Positions 53,168 through 61,187 of a stretch of DNA of 64,000 bases are shown here, in pieces (the stretch's first letter is position 1; every line of letters starts with the position of its first letter). The DNA is taken from assembly GCF_020054945.1 (NCBI RefSeq), contig NZ_JAIHAU010000002.1, positions 26,579-90,578 of the forward strand, written 5' to 3'. This DNA comes from Mahella sp. (GTDB lineage: Bacteria; Bacillota; Clostridia; Mahellales; Mahellaceae). The notes beneath the pieces are model-generated. The model made no database searches. It had not been told where the DNA came from and saw nothing but the letters and a program-made list of their open reading frames with translations. The position numbers were made by a program, and so were the translations under genes.

Positions 53168-54232
53168 CTACGCGTTTCTGCTCATAGCAAATACAGGCTC
53201 TTCTATAAGCTCTTTCATTACGGCCAGCACCCTATAAACATCATCGCGCGTCACATAGTAATGCGTCACAAAACGCATCTTGCCATCAGGTGATCCGGCT
53301 ATCTTTATACCATACGGCCTTATAATTTCGGCCAATCTATTGCCGTTTAGTCCCGTAGCGGTTATATCGAAGTTTATCATGTTGGTCTGTACTGTATCCA
53401 AATCAACGCTTATGCCTTTTATCTCAGCTAACCCCTGGGCCAATATTCTTGCATTCTCATGATCCTCATATAATCTTTGAGGCATATCGGTAATAGCCAC
53501 TATAGCTGCAGCCGCAAGCACGCCTGCCTGGCGCATACCGCCGCCCAGCATCTTGCGTATCTTTCTGGCTTTATCTATAAACGCTTTACTGCCTGCCAAA
53601 AGAGAACCCACAGGTGCGCATAACCCTTTCGACACACAAAACATGACGCTATCGGCCCATTGAGCCACATCTTTAGCCTCTACGCCCAGAGCCGCGGCGG
53701 CATTGAATATACGGGCACCATCGAGATGAACCGGTATATCATGCTCATGCGCCACCTTGTATACCGCCTCCATAGTATCCAGCGGCACAACCGTACCGCC
53801 GGCGCGATTATGCGTATTCTCTTCGCATATCAATGCCGTGCGCGGGAAATGCAAATCCTCCACGCGTATAGCAGCCTCTACCTCAGCCGGATTGAGTGCG
53901 CCCATATGGCCTTTGAGCTGCTTGGCCTGTACACCTGCCAAAAAGCCCAGAGCGCCTACTTCGTAATAGAATATGTGGGCTTCTGCTTCGGTTATTATCT
54001 CCTCACCGCGTTGGGTGTGCGTCATGATAGCCAATTGATTGCCCATAGTGCCCGACGGGATGAACAGCGCATCCTCTTTGCCCATGGCCTGGGCCGCCAG
54101 CCTTTCCAGCTTGAGCATTGTAGGGTCGTCGCGGTAGACATCATCGCCTACCTCCGCTTTATACATGGCCTTGCGCATCTTTTCAGTAGGTACCGTTACG
54201 GTATCGCTACGTAAGTCTATTAACTTATCCAT
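53168..54232 (-). CDS. ltaE: Low-specificity L-threonine aldolase
   Basis: This 354-residue PLP enzyme cleaves L-threonine to glycine and acetaldehyde. RSDTVTVPTEKMRKAMYKA, the PSGTMGNQLAI loop, HLDGARIFNAA and the PLP Lys in VMFCVSKGLCAPVGS are characteristic. It lies behind a glycine riboswitch with its own terminator, which links its expression to glycine level. The 5' leader, from the end of the ribokinase-like gene, is about 240 nt. Confidence 0.95.
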   Translation of the reverse strand: MDKLIDLRSDTVTVPTEKMRKAMYKAEVGDDVYRDDPTMLKLERLAAQAMGKEDALFIPSGTMGNQLAIMTHTQRGEEIITEAEAHIFYYEVGALGFLAGVQAKQLKGHMGALNPAEVEAAIRVEDLHFPRTALICEENTHNRAGGTVVPLDTMEAVYKVAHEHDIPVHLDGARIFNAAAALGVEAKDVAQWADSVMFCVSKGLCAPVGSLLAGSKAFIDKARKIRKMLGGGMRQAGVLAAAAIVAITDMPQRLYEDHENARILAQGLAEIKGISVDLDTVQTNMINFDITATGLNGNRLAEIIRPYGIKIAGSPDGKMRFVTHYYVTRDDVYRVLAVMKELIEEPVFAMSRNA

Positions 54233-54260
54233 TTACAACATCCTTCCTAAAAATAAGCAT

Positions 54261-54290
54261 AATAAAAGAGTCAAACCGTTCGATTTGACC
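54261..54290 (-). terminator. Terminator of the glycine riboswitch expression platform
   Basis: The minus-strand RNA has GUCAAAUC and GGUUUGAC arms closing a 4-nt loop and followed by CUCUUUUAUU. It lies about 80 nt after the aptamer and 35 nt before the aldolase start. The 5' arm overlaps a CAGGGGU stretch complementary to the aptamer's P1 strand. Confidence 0.85.
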
Positions 54291-54369
54291 CCTGAAGCGG
54301 ATGTTGAAAATAGCCTTGCAGCTATACACGGCCTTTAGCAGCCTATACAGCCACTTAAATACGACTAAT

Positions 54370-54445
54370 TTCAACCCTGTCCTTTTGCCTGAGAGATTAA
54401 TTCACCTTCGGCGCTCTTTCGAGACTCTCCAGGGGTTCGTCCGGC
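54370..54445 (-). promoter_or_regulatory. Glycine riboswitch (single aptamer)
   Basis: The minus strand contains the glycine aptamer core: CUGGAGAG, CGCCGAAGG and AAUCUCUCAGGCAAAAGGACAG pieces in the right order, enclosed by P1 arms AACCC and GGGUU. Only one aptamer is visible, so it is a singlet, possibly with a small companion stem in the 80 nt before the terminator. It controls the threonine aldolase gene. The aptamer begins about 30 nt after the ribokinase-like stop codon, so its promoter must lie inside that gene or the two are co-transcribed. Confidence 0.9.
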
Positions 54446-54471
54446 CATGGTCTTTGCCCAAATAACGCACG

Positions 54472-55401
54472 TTAATTTCTAGGCGTAGCCAAAAATCTCT
54501 CCACTTCCATAGCACTTGGTAAAGCACTTTGAGCACCCATGCGGGTGATAGCTATGGCCGCTACTGCACTGGCATAATCCGCCGCACGGTCTATATCCAT
54601 TCCGCGCGTCAACGCATAGCACAGCCCACCTGTAAAGGCGCTACCCGCTCCTGTGGGGTCCACGACTTTAACATTATAAGCCGGCCTACGTTTTATAGTA
54701 CCTTCATAATTGTACATAACGCCTTGATCCCCAAGCGTAATAAAGACATTTTTTACGCCTTGATCCAGAAACATGGCTATCATCTTCTCGCAATCGGCAT
54801 CTTCTTTCACTTCCATACCCAGCAGCTCCTGAGCTTCGAATTTGTTGAGCACTAATACGTCGATACTGCCATATAGCTCATCGTCCAGAGGCGATGCTGG
54901 CGATGGATTAAGCACTACCCTCGTATCTGACTTATGGGCTATGCTGGCTGCCCATATCACAGTATCAATGGGTATTTCGAGCTGCATAAGCAATATGGCT
55001 GCCCGTTCTATCAAACCTTCACAATGCCTCATACGCTCTATAGTGCACTGGCTGTTGGCCCCTTGATACGATATTATGGTATTCTGGCCTCTAAACACGT
55101 TTATAAATGCCAAACCTGTATCGATATTGTCCAAAACCAGTATATCGCTCGTCCTGACATTGTTCCTGGCTAAATTGGCTACAAGCTGTTCGCCGTAGGA
55201 ATCGTGGCCTACACATCCTGCGAAAGCAACATTTCCTCCTAATCGTGCTACAGCTACCGCCTGGTTATTGCCTTTGCCCCCCGGAGATTTATAAAAAGCC
55301 CTGCTTTTTAGGGTTTCTCCTGGATATGGACGCCTATCGGTCTCCACGGTCAAATCCATATCGAGGCTGCCTAATACCAAAATATCAATATCTTTATACA
55401 T
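54472..55401 (-). CDS. Ribokinase/PfkB-family protein lacking the usual catalytic Asp
   Basis: This 309-residue protein matches ribokinase in the N-terminal half: LVLGSLDMDLTVETDRRPYP, GETLKSRAFYKSPGGKGNNQA. Near residue 245 the conserved anion hole and catalytic-base motif, normally GAGD, reads DPTGAGSAFTGGL. The codon is AGC, and changing it back to an Asp codon needs two base changes. Ribokinases use this Asp to activate the sugar hydroxyl, so catalysis is doubtful. I start at the ATG at 55401, after AGGAGGAGGGG. A good sigma-A promoter precedes it. It may be a non-catalytic sugar sensor, a weak kinase or an inactive relic. Confidence 0.85.
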   Translation of the reverse strand: MYKDIDILVLGSLDMDLTVETDRRPYPGETLKSRAFYKSPGGKGNNQAVAVARLGGNVAFAGCVGHDSYGEQLVANLARNNVRTSDILVLDNIDTGLAFINVFRGQNTIISYQGANSQCTIERMRHCEGLIERAAILLMQLEIPIDTVIWAASIAHKSDTRVVLNPSPASPLDDELYGSIDVLVLNKFEAQELLGMEVKEDADCEKMIAMFLDQGVKNVFITLGDQGVMYNYEGTIKRRPAYNVKVVDPTGAGSAFTGGLCYALTRGMDIDRAADYASAVAAIAITRMGAQSALPSAMEVERFLATPRN

Positions 55402-55464
55402 AATTCCCCTCCTCCTCTTTCTACAAAGCACTTTTTATTGACGCATACCTTATCCTCGTTTTTT

Positions 55465-55492
55465 ATTATATCATATCCACACTTAAAGACAA
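55465..55492 (-). promoter_or_regulatory. Sigma-A promoter of the ribokinase-like gene
   Basis: On the minus strand TTGTCT and a perfect TATAAT are separated by 16 bp, about 65 nt before the start codon. Confidence 0.6.
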
Positions 55493-55540
55493 TCACGAAT
55501 TGAGAAATGATAATAGCTGTGCGTTTTTTGCAATAAAATA

Positions 55541-55549
55541 TGTTATAAT
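55541..55549 (+). promoter_or_regulatory. Extended -10 promoter of the nucleoside kinase gene
   Basis: TGTTATAAT fits the extended -10 consensus; it lies 45 nt before the start codon, divergent from the ribokinase-like promoter. Confidence 0.5.
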
Positions 55550-55593
55550 AAAAGTAATGCGCACAGAGTGATCAATGGTAAGGAGTAAAATAT

Positions 55594-57081
55594 ATGCAGA
55601 ATTATACGGAGAACGAAGCGCGGATTTATGCGCGCACATTGTCTTTGATACTGGCTAAAGCCGTGGCTGATATCATGCCTGGATGCAAGCTTGTGGTGGA
55701 GCATTCGTTAGGCAACGGTCAGTATTGCGAAATACACGGCGTAAAGCATATAAGTCCGGGCGAGATAGCGCAGCTTAAAAAGCGCATGGCGGAGCTTATA
55801 GAAACAGATCTGCCTATAATGCAGGAGATGATCCCCCGCCAACAGGCTATAGCGCTTTTTGAAAATATGGGCAAGCATGAAACCGCTCATATATTGCGTT
55901 ACAGGCAGGTTGACGAGATAAGCGTATATCATCTGGATGATATTATAGATTATTTCTACGAACCGCTTTTTACCTCTACCGCCCAGGCAAGGGTATTCGA
56001 TCTCTTACCATATCCTCCCGGGCTTATACTGCTATACCCCAAAGCTGGGCAGCCGGACAAACTTCCGGAATTTACAGACCTGCCAAAGCTCGCGGCGATA
56101 TTCAAAGAAGCCGAGGAATGGGCCCGTATATTGGGTATAGGCTATGTTTCGTCGTTAAACGACGTTATAGACAAGGGCGATACATCTGAGCTTATACTGA
56201 TTTCCGAAGCGCTTCATGAAAAACGTACATCCGATATAGCCGATATCATATCAAAAAACAAAACGCAGATACGGCTGATATCCATTGCAGGCCCCTCATC
56301 GTCCGGTAAGACATCCTTCGCCAGCCGCCTTTATATACAACTGCGCGTAAATGGTATAAAACCATTGCGTATATCGCTGGATAATTATTTTCTGCCGCGC
56401 GAGTTTACCCCTATGGATGAAAACGGGCAGCCGGATCTTGAATCCTTAGAGGCCCTGGACCTGGGATTGTTTAACGACCAATTAAAAGCCCTTATAGAAG
56501 AAGATGAGGTAAGCCTGCCGGTATTTAACTTTAAGACCGGTTTGCGCCAATATATGCCGCCTATAAGGTTAGAACCGGACCAGCCCATAATCATAGAGGG
56601 TATCCATGGTCTGAACGAACGGCTCACGCAGGCTATTCACAAAGATAGAAAATTTAAGATATATATAAGCGCATTGACGCAGCTCAACATAGACGAACAT
56701 AATCGTGTGCCTACTACCTACGCGCGACTGTTCAGGCGTATAATAAGGGATCATCAATTTCGGGGAGCAGACGCGTCTCGTACGCTTCAAATATGGCCGT
56801 CGGTACGAGCCGGCGAAGAAAGAAATATTTTTCCTTATCAGGAAGAGGCTGATGTCATGTTTAACTCATCCCTCGCATATGAGATACCATTGCTCAAGCG
56901 ATACGTCGAACCTCTCCTGAAAGAAATAGGCACGGATGATCCGCAGTATCCAAGAGCTGCCCAGCTACTGGATTTGCTGTCGCATTTTATACCCGTGCCT
57001 GCCGATAAAGAAGTCAATATACCACCTAATTCGCTTATAAGGGAATTCACCGGCCATAGTTGCTTCTTTGGAAAAAATTAA
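55594..57081 (+). CDS. Nucleoside (uridine-type) kinase with a ThrRS-like N-terminal domain
   Basis: This 495-residue protein carries a uridine kinase/phosphoribulokinase domain from about residue 220: SIAGPSSSGKTSFASRLYIQ (P-loop), PLRISLDNYFLPREFTPMDE and IIIEGIHGLNERLTQ. The N-terminal 200 residues resemble the second domain of threonyl-tRNA synthetase (YARTLSLILAKAVADIMPG and ALFENMGKHETAHIL). The short TGS domain that usually comes first in this clostridial family seems to be missing. The start follows AAGGAG. It has its own promoter and a palindromic terminator. The exact nucleoside is unknown. Confidence 0.88.
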   Translation: MQNYTENEARIYARTLSLILAKAVADIMPGCKLVVEHSLGNGQYCEIHGVKHISPGEIAQLKKRMAELIETDLPIMQEMIPRQQAIALFENMGKHETAHILRYRQVDEISVYHLDDIIDYFYEPLFTSTAQARVFDLLPYPPGLILLYPKAGQPDKLPEFTDLPKLAAIFKEAEEWARILGIGYVSSLNDVIDKGDTSELILISEALHEKRTSDIADIISKNKTQIRLISIAGPSSSGKTSFASRLYIQLRVNGIKPLRISLDNYFLPREFTPMDENGQPDLESLEALDLGLFNDQLKALIEEDEVSLPVFNFKTGLRQYMPPIRLEPDQPIIIEGIHGLNERLTQAIHKDRKFKIYISALTQLNIDEHNRVPTTYARLFRRIIRDHQFRGADASRTLQIWPSVRAGEERNIFPYQEEADVMFNSSLAYEIPLLKRYVEPLLKEIGTDDPQYPRAAQLLDLLSHFIPVPADKEVNIPPNSLIREFTGHSCFFGKN

Positions 57082-57120
57082 ATTTAAAGCGGCCTATATA
57101 GGCCGCTTTAAATTTAATTT
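57075..57120. terminator. 46-nt perfect palindrome acting as a bidirectional terminator
   Basis: The sequence is its own reverse complement around ggcctat/ataggcc, with A/T tracts at both ends. It contains the stop codons of the two convergent genes on either side, the nucleoside kinase and the downstream xylF paralogue. Confidence 0.85.
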
Positions 57121-58220
57121 GAACCGTAAACCTGTTCTTTGGTAAACCATCCGCTCTCTATAAGCTCTTTGTCTATATTGTCCTTGGTTATAGTAATAGG
57201 TGCCAACAACACTGAAGGTACATCTATTTTACCATTGTTAACCTTACTATTTACATCGGCTAATTCGCTGACCTCTTTGCCTTGCGCCATCTGCACAGCT
57301 AACTCCGCAGCTTTCTCGGCTTCTTTCCTCGCATCCTTAAATACCGTCATCGATTGAGTTCCTTCTATTATTCTCTTCACAGCGGCTAAATCAGCGTCTT
57401 GACCTGTTACCGGTACCTTACCTGCTAATCCCTGTGCGGCAAGCGCCTGTATTATGCCACCAGCAGTACCATCATTAGGAGCCAAGACCGCATCAACTTT
57501 ATTGCTGTTGGCTGTAAGTGCATTCTCCATTAGTTTCATGGCTTGATCGGGTTTCCATCCTTCTATAGCCTGGTCATATGCTATAGTTATATCTCCTTTA
57601 TCGGCCAAAGGCTGTATATATTTCATAGCTCCGGCTTTAAAGTATTTAGCGTTGTTATCGGTAGGTGAGCCAGAAAATATATAATATATCCCCTCAGGTA
57701 CAAGATCAGTCAAGAACTTGCCTTGTAGCTCGCCTACTTTTTCATTATCGAATGATATATAAAGATCCACGTCGGTATTCATTATCATTCTGTCATAGGA
57801 TATGACCTTCACGTCGGCTTTATGGGCCTCATCCACCATTGCTGCAGCCGAATCAGCATTTTGAGGAATTATTACTAGAAGATCTAAATTCTGACTCAAA
57901 AGATTTTCTATCTGACTGTTTTGAAGATTTTCGTCACCATTAGCTGATTGTATGAGTACTTCTGCTCCGAGCAATTCAGCTTTATTTTTGAATGCATCCC
58001 TATCCCTTTGCCATCTTTCTTCTTGCAACGTGGCTAGTGAAAGACCAATTCTTACTTTTGAGGAACTATCGTTGCCACTGTTGCTGTCATTTGACCCATT
58101 GCTGACATCACTTGTATTACCGGATGATGCTGGTTGATTTGAGCTGCTGCACCCGGCCATTATACCTACGAGCATTACAAGCACAGTCAGCAACGCCAAT
58201 ACTTTTTTTAAATTACGCAT
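57114..58220 (-). CDS. Sugar-binding lipoprotein, XylF-like, second copy
   Basis: This 368-residue lipoprotein (signal ending VGIMAGCSSS) is a type I periplasmic-binding-fold protein with IGLSLATLQEERWQRDRDAF, VISYDRMIMNTDVDLYISFDN and PNDGTAGGIIQALAAQGL. The XylF-type ligands (D-xylose or similar) are suggested by family. It is nearly the same as the protein encoded at 62786-63877, with most changes in the N-terminal third. It lies after the chemoreceptor gene instead of in the usual place before the ATPase. It could be a second receptor of altered specificity or a dedicated partner of the chemoreceptor. Confidence 0.93.
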   Translation of the reverse strand: MRNLKKVLALLTVLVMLVGIMAGCSSSNQPASSGNTSDVSNGSNDSNSGNDSSSKVRIGLSLATLQEERWQRDRDAFKNKAELLGAEVLIQSANGDENLQNSQIENLLSQNLDLLVIIPQNADSAAAMVDEAHKADVKVISYDRMIMNTDVDLYISFDNEKVGELQGKFLTDLVPEGIYYIFSGSPTDNNAKYFKAGAMKYIQPLADKGDITIAYDQAIEGWKPDQAMKLMENALTANSNKVDAVLAPNDGTAGGIIQALAAQGLAGKVPVTGQDADLAAVKRIIEGTQSMTVFKDARKEAEKAAELAVQMAQGKEVSELADVNSKVNNGKIDVPSVLLAPITITKDNIDKELIESGWFTKEQVYGSN

Positions 58221-58271
58221 AAAACAAATCCTCCCTTTTTAATACTAAAAATTTTTATTTAGACAGAAACC

Positions 58272-59948
58272 TTATAGCTGAAATTTTTCTGTCAACTGCT
58301 TAAGCGCATCTGCCAATTCGAACAACGTCGATGAAGATGATGCTATCTCGCTAATGCTGGCCGTCTGTTCTTCTATAGCCGCAGCGGTTTGCTGTGTTCC
58401 TGCGGATGTTTGCTCGGCTATAGCTGCTATTTCATGAACAGAAGAATTTATTTTGCCTGTATAATCCACCATATGCTCAACCTGCCGATATATTTCATCG
58501 ATCCTGCTGTCCACTTCATCGATTCTTGTTGAGATGTCGCTGAATGCGGCTCCAGCATTATGGGCTAACTTAGCATTCTCTATTATTCGGGCTGCGCTGG
58601 CAGACATTTGTTGGCTTACATTATCAGCACTTATTTGAATTTTCTTTATTGTTTGTGCAACATTATCGGATGCACGAGCTGTTCTTTCCGCTAATTGCCT
58701 TATCTCTCCGGCTACCACAGAAAAACCACGTCCCTGCTCACCAGCACGCGCAGCTTCTATAGCTGCATTTAAAGCCAACAAGTTGGTTTGCTTGGCTATA
58801 TGCGATATGACTTCTATGATATCCCCTATCTGCTTGGACTGTTCTCTTAGCTGCTCGGCTTCTGTATCGGCAAATGAGACCACCGAGTTTAGGTCGTCCA
58901 TCGAATTTATAAGTACGTCTACAGCTTGATTACCGTCTTCGGCTTCCTCTGCGGTTTTCATCGATATTTCCTTTGCCTTTTGGCCTGCTAACGATATATT
59001 ATTTGCTATATTCTGGAGCTCACCTGTTGCTTCAGATGTCAATTGCATTTGTTGCGCCTGATCGCTTGCACCTTTTGATACTTCCTGCGTAATCAACGCT
59101 ATTTGCTCGGCCGCATTCTCGTTTTGCTCGGTATGGTCTTTTATTTGTTGGGCTAAGTACAAAAGCTGCTCACTGTAATTCTTAATAGAAGCAACCATTT
59201 GCTTCAAGCTATTCACCATACTGCCAAATGCTGAGACCAACGCCGATACTTCATCTTTGGTTTTTATATCCGGTATATCTACATTAAGCTTTCCATCTGA
59301 TATTTCCGATGCCGATCTGGTTATACTGATTATGGGATTGGCTATATTATTCGCAAACATTAACCCAATTGTTGCTAACAACCCTATAAATGCCAAAATC
59401 AAAACAATTATTATCATGCCCATGGTATTAGCTTGTAGGTTTAACTTATCCTTTTGCTCGGTATCATATGTAAGTTCCTCATTTATAAATGATTGTATAT
59501 TGTCTGCTATAAAACCATACATTTTTTTTGCTTGATCATTAGCTTCTAGAGCAATGTCTACTTTTTTGTCGTTAACCGAACTAATAGCTTTATCAACGGC
59601 ATCCTCAAAGCTGTCCATCGTATAGCTTACGCTATTTATAGCCTTCTTAGCGTTATCATCCTCGACAATATTTTGTACACGCTTCAGATCATCCCTTATC
59701 GAAGCTATGTTTTCTTGTATTTCATCCACATACGCTTGATCTGGAAGCTGAGTCACATACTTCGTAAGGATATCGGATATCTGCTTGGCCTTAATAGTTA
59801 TATCATTGGCTTTTGTTACCCTTTCAACCATATTGTCGTAACGCGTCATATATGACCTCATAACAAAGAAAGAGGTCAGATTTGACACAGCGACTAATAC
59901 TACTATAAGCATAAAAGCAAATAATAACTTTGTTTTCAGCTTATGCAC
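58272..59948 (-). CDS. Methyl-accepting chemotaxis protein
   Basis: This 558-residue chemoreceptor starts with GTG, preceded by GGGGGAAT. A first transmembrane segment (LLFAFMLIVVLVAVSNLTSFF) is followed by an extracellular helical region of about 140 residues, probably a four-helix bundle, a second membrane segment near 175-198, a HAMP region (NPIISITRSASEISDGKLNVD) and the cytoplasmic signalling domain with the tip GEQGRGFSVVAGEIRQLAER. The small sensing domain suits indirect sensing through a sugar-binding protein. It lies between the xylFGH genes and a second xylF gene, all on one strand. Confidence 0.94.
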   Translation of the reverse strand: MHKLKTKLLFAFMLIVVLVAVSNLTSFFVMRSYMTRYDNMVERVTKANDITIKAKQISDILTKYVTQLPDQAYVDEIQENIASIRDDLKRVQNIVEDDNAKKAINSVSYTMDSFEDAVDKAISSVNDKKVDIALEANDQAKKMYGFIADNIQSFINEELTYDTEQKDKLNLQANTMGMIIIVLILAFIGLLATIGLMFANNIANPIISITRSASEISDGKLNVDIPDIKTKDEVSALVSAFGSMVNSLKQMVASIKNYSEQLLYLAQQIKDHTEQNENAAEQIALITQEVSKGASDQAQQMQLTSEATGELQNIANNISLAGQKAKEISMKTAEEAEDGNQAVDVLINSMDDLNSVVSFADTEAEQLREQSKQIGDIIEVISHIAKQTNLLALNAAIEAARAGEQGRGFSVVAGEIRQLAERTARASDNVAQTIKKIQISADNVSQQMSASAARIIENAKLAHNAGAAFSDISTRIDEVDSRIDEIYRQVEHMVDYTGKINSSVHEIAAIAEQTSAGTQQTAAAIEEQTASISEIASSSSTLFELADALKQLTEKFQL

Positions 59949-59979
59949 GACATATTCCCCCTGTCTATCTATATAAGCA

Positions 59980-60031
59980 CTGCCGCATCTACATTAAGTT
60001 TTTAAGGACTTATTTATTGTAGATGCGGCAG
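59980..60031 (-). repeat. 14-bp perfect inverted repeat between the permease and chemoreceptor genes
   Basis: CTGCCGCATCTACA and its exact reverse complement enclose a 24-nt loop, 14 nt after the permease stop codon. No U tract follows, so it may be an mRNA-stability element or partial terminator separating transport from chemotaxis expression. Confidence 0.65.
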
Positions 60032-60044
60032 ACGGAAGGGCTTT

Positions 60045-61184
60045 TCACACGGTACGTTTCTTACTGGAAACGTCCATCCACACAGCCAATACCAGTACCA
60101 GACCTTTAACGATAGTAAGTATGGAGTAGTCTATATTCATAAGACTCATGCCGTTATCTATAGACGCCATAACAAGGGCACCTATTATAGCACCAGGTAC
60201 TGTGCCTACACCACCCAGCGTACTAGTCCCACCTATTATAGCCGATGCTATAGCATCCATCTCAAATCCGGTGCCGGCGCTCGTAGTAGCCGCATTCAGT
60301 CTGGATGTCAGCACTATTCCAGCCAATGCCGAGAGAAGACCCATGATGAGAAATATTGTCATGTTCGTCTTCTTTATATTGACACCGCTATAAGCCGCAG
60401 CTTCTCTATTGCCGCCAATAGCATACACGTATCTTCCAAATGTAGTATTGTTGGCAACAAATGTCATGATAATGACCAAACCGAGCACTATCAAAACGGG
60501 AATAGGTATGCCTTCATACGATATCATAATACCAACGAAGAGCGCTATAAGGACCAAAACACCTATAATCCTCATTATTTCCACATTCCAACTCGATACA
60601 TCTATGCCGTACTTTATCTTCGCTTGGCGGCTTCTCATTTCAAAGATAAGATACGCTATACCGCCTATTATACCGAGCATTATGCTTATAGGCGAAGATA
60701 TATACCCTTGACCTATAAGTTTAAAGCTATCGCTCAATGGTGAAATGGTTACGCCTTTGGTAACCAGCAATATAGCGCCTCTAAAGACCAGCATGGAACT
60801 CAATGTGGTTATAAAAGCCGGCACCCCTTGGTACGCTATCCAGAATCCTTGCCATAAGCCTATTAAAAGGCCAACAGCCAGTGTCACTATTATAGTCACA
60901 GGGGTGCTCCATCCATAATTGACCTGCATTATGGCCGCCAATGCTCCGGTAAATCCGGCTACTGAGCCGACAGACAGATCTATATGGCCGGCCACCATGA
61001 CCAATACCATGCCGACTGCCAATATAGCCGTGATGGACATTTGCCTTATTAGGTTGGATAGATTTCGTGGCGTTAAAAAGCCGCCGCCGGTAAACGCGGT
61101 AAATATGATCCATATGACTATCAGCGCGATGATCATGGTATATGACCTCGCATCTATATTAATACGCTTTGATTTATCTGCCAT
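60045..61184 (-). CDS. xylH: Sugar ABC transporter permease, XylH/RbsC family
   Basis: This 379-residue membrane protein has about ten hydrophobic segments. MSITAILAVGMVLVMVAGHIDLSVGSV and YAIGGNREAAAYSGVNIKK are hallmark stretches of the family, and IASAIIGGTSTLGGVGTVPGA closes it. It forms the channel used with the XylG ATPase 3 nt upstream. It has an RBS (GGGAGGGAAAT) inside the 3' end of xylG. Confidence 0.94.
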   Translation of the reverse strand: MADKSKRINIDARSYTMIIALIVIWIIFTAFTGGGFLTPRNLSNLIRQMSITAILAVGMVLVMVAGHIDLSVGSVAGFTGALAAIMQVNYGWSTPVTIIVTLAVGLLIGLWQGFWIAYQGVPAFITTLSSMLVFRGAILLVTKGVTISPLSDSFKLIGQGYISSPISIMLGIIGGIAYLIFEMRSRQAKIKYGIDVSSWNVEIMRIIGVLVLIALFVGIMISYEGIPIPVLIVLGLVIIMTFVANNTTFGRYVYAIGGNREAAAYSGVNIKKTNMTIFLIMGLLSALAGIVLTSRLNAATTSAGTGFEMDAIASAIIGGTSTLGGVGTVPGAIIGALVMASIDNGMSLMNIDYSILTIVKGLVLVLAVWMDVSSKKRTV

Positions 61185-61187
61185 TTA

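Noticed and set aside
54295-54369. A second glycine aptamer between the first aptamer and the terminator
   Set aside because: The stretch lacks the GGAGAG and CGAAGG core pieces; at most a small companion stem could form.
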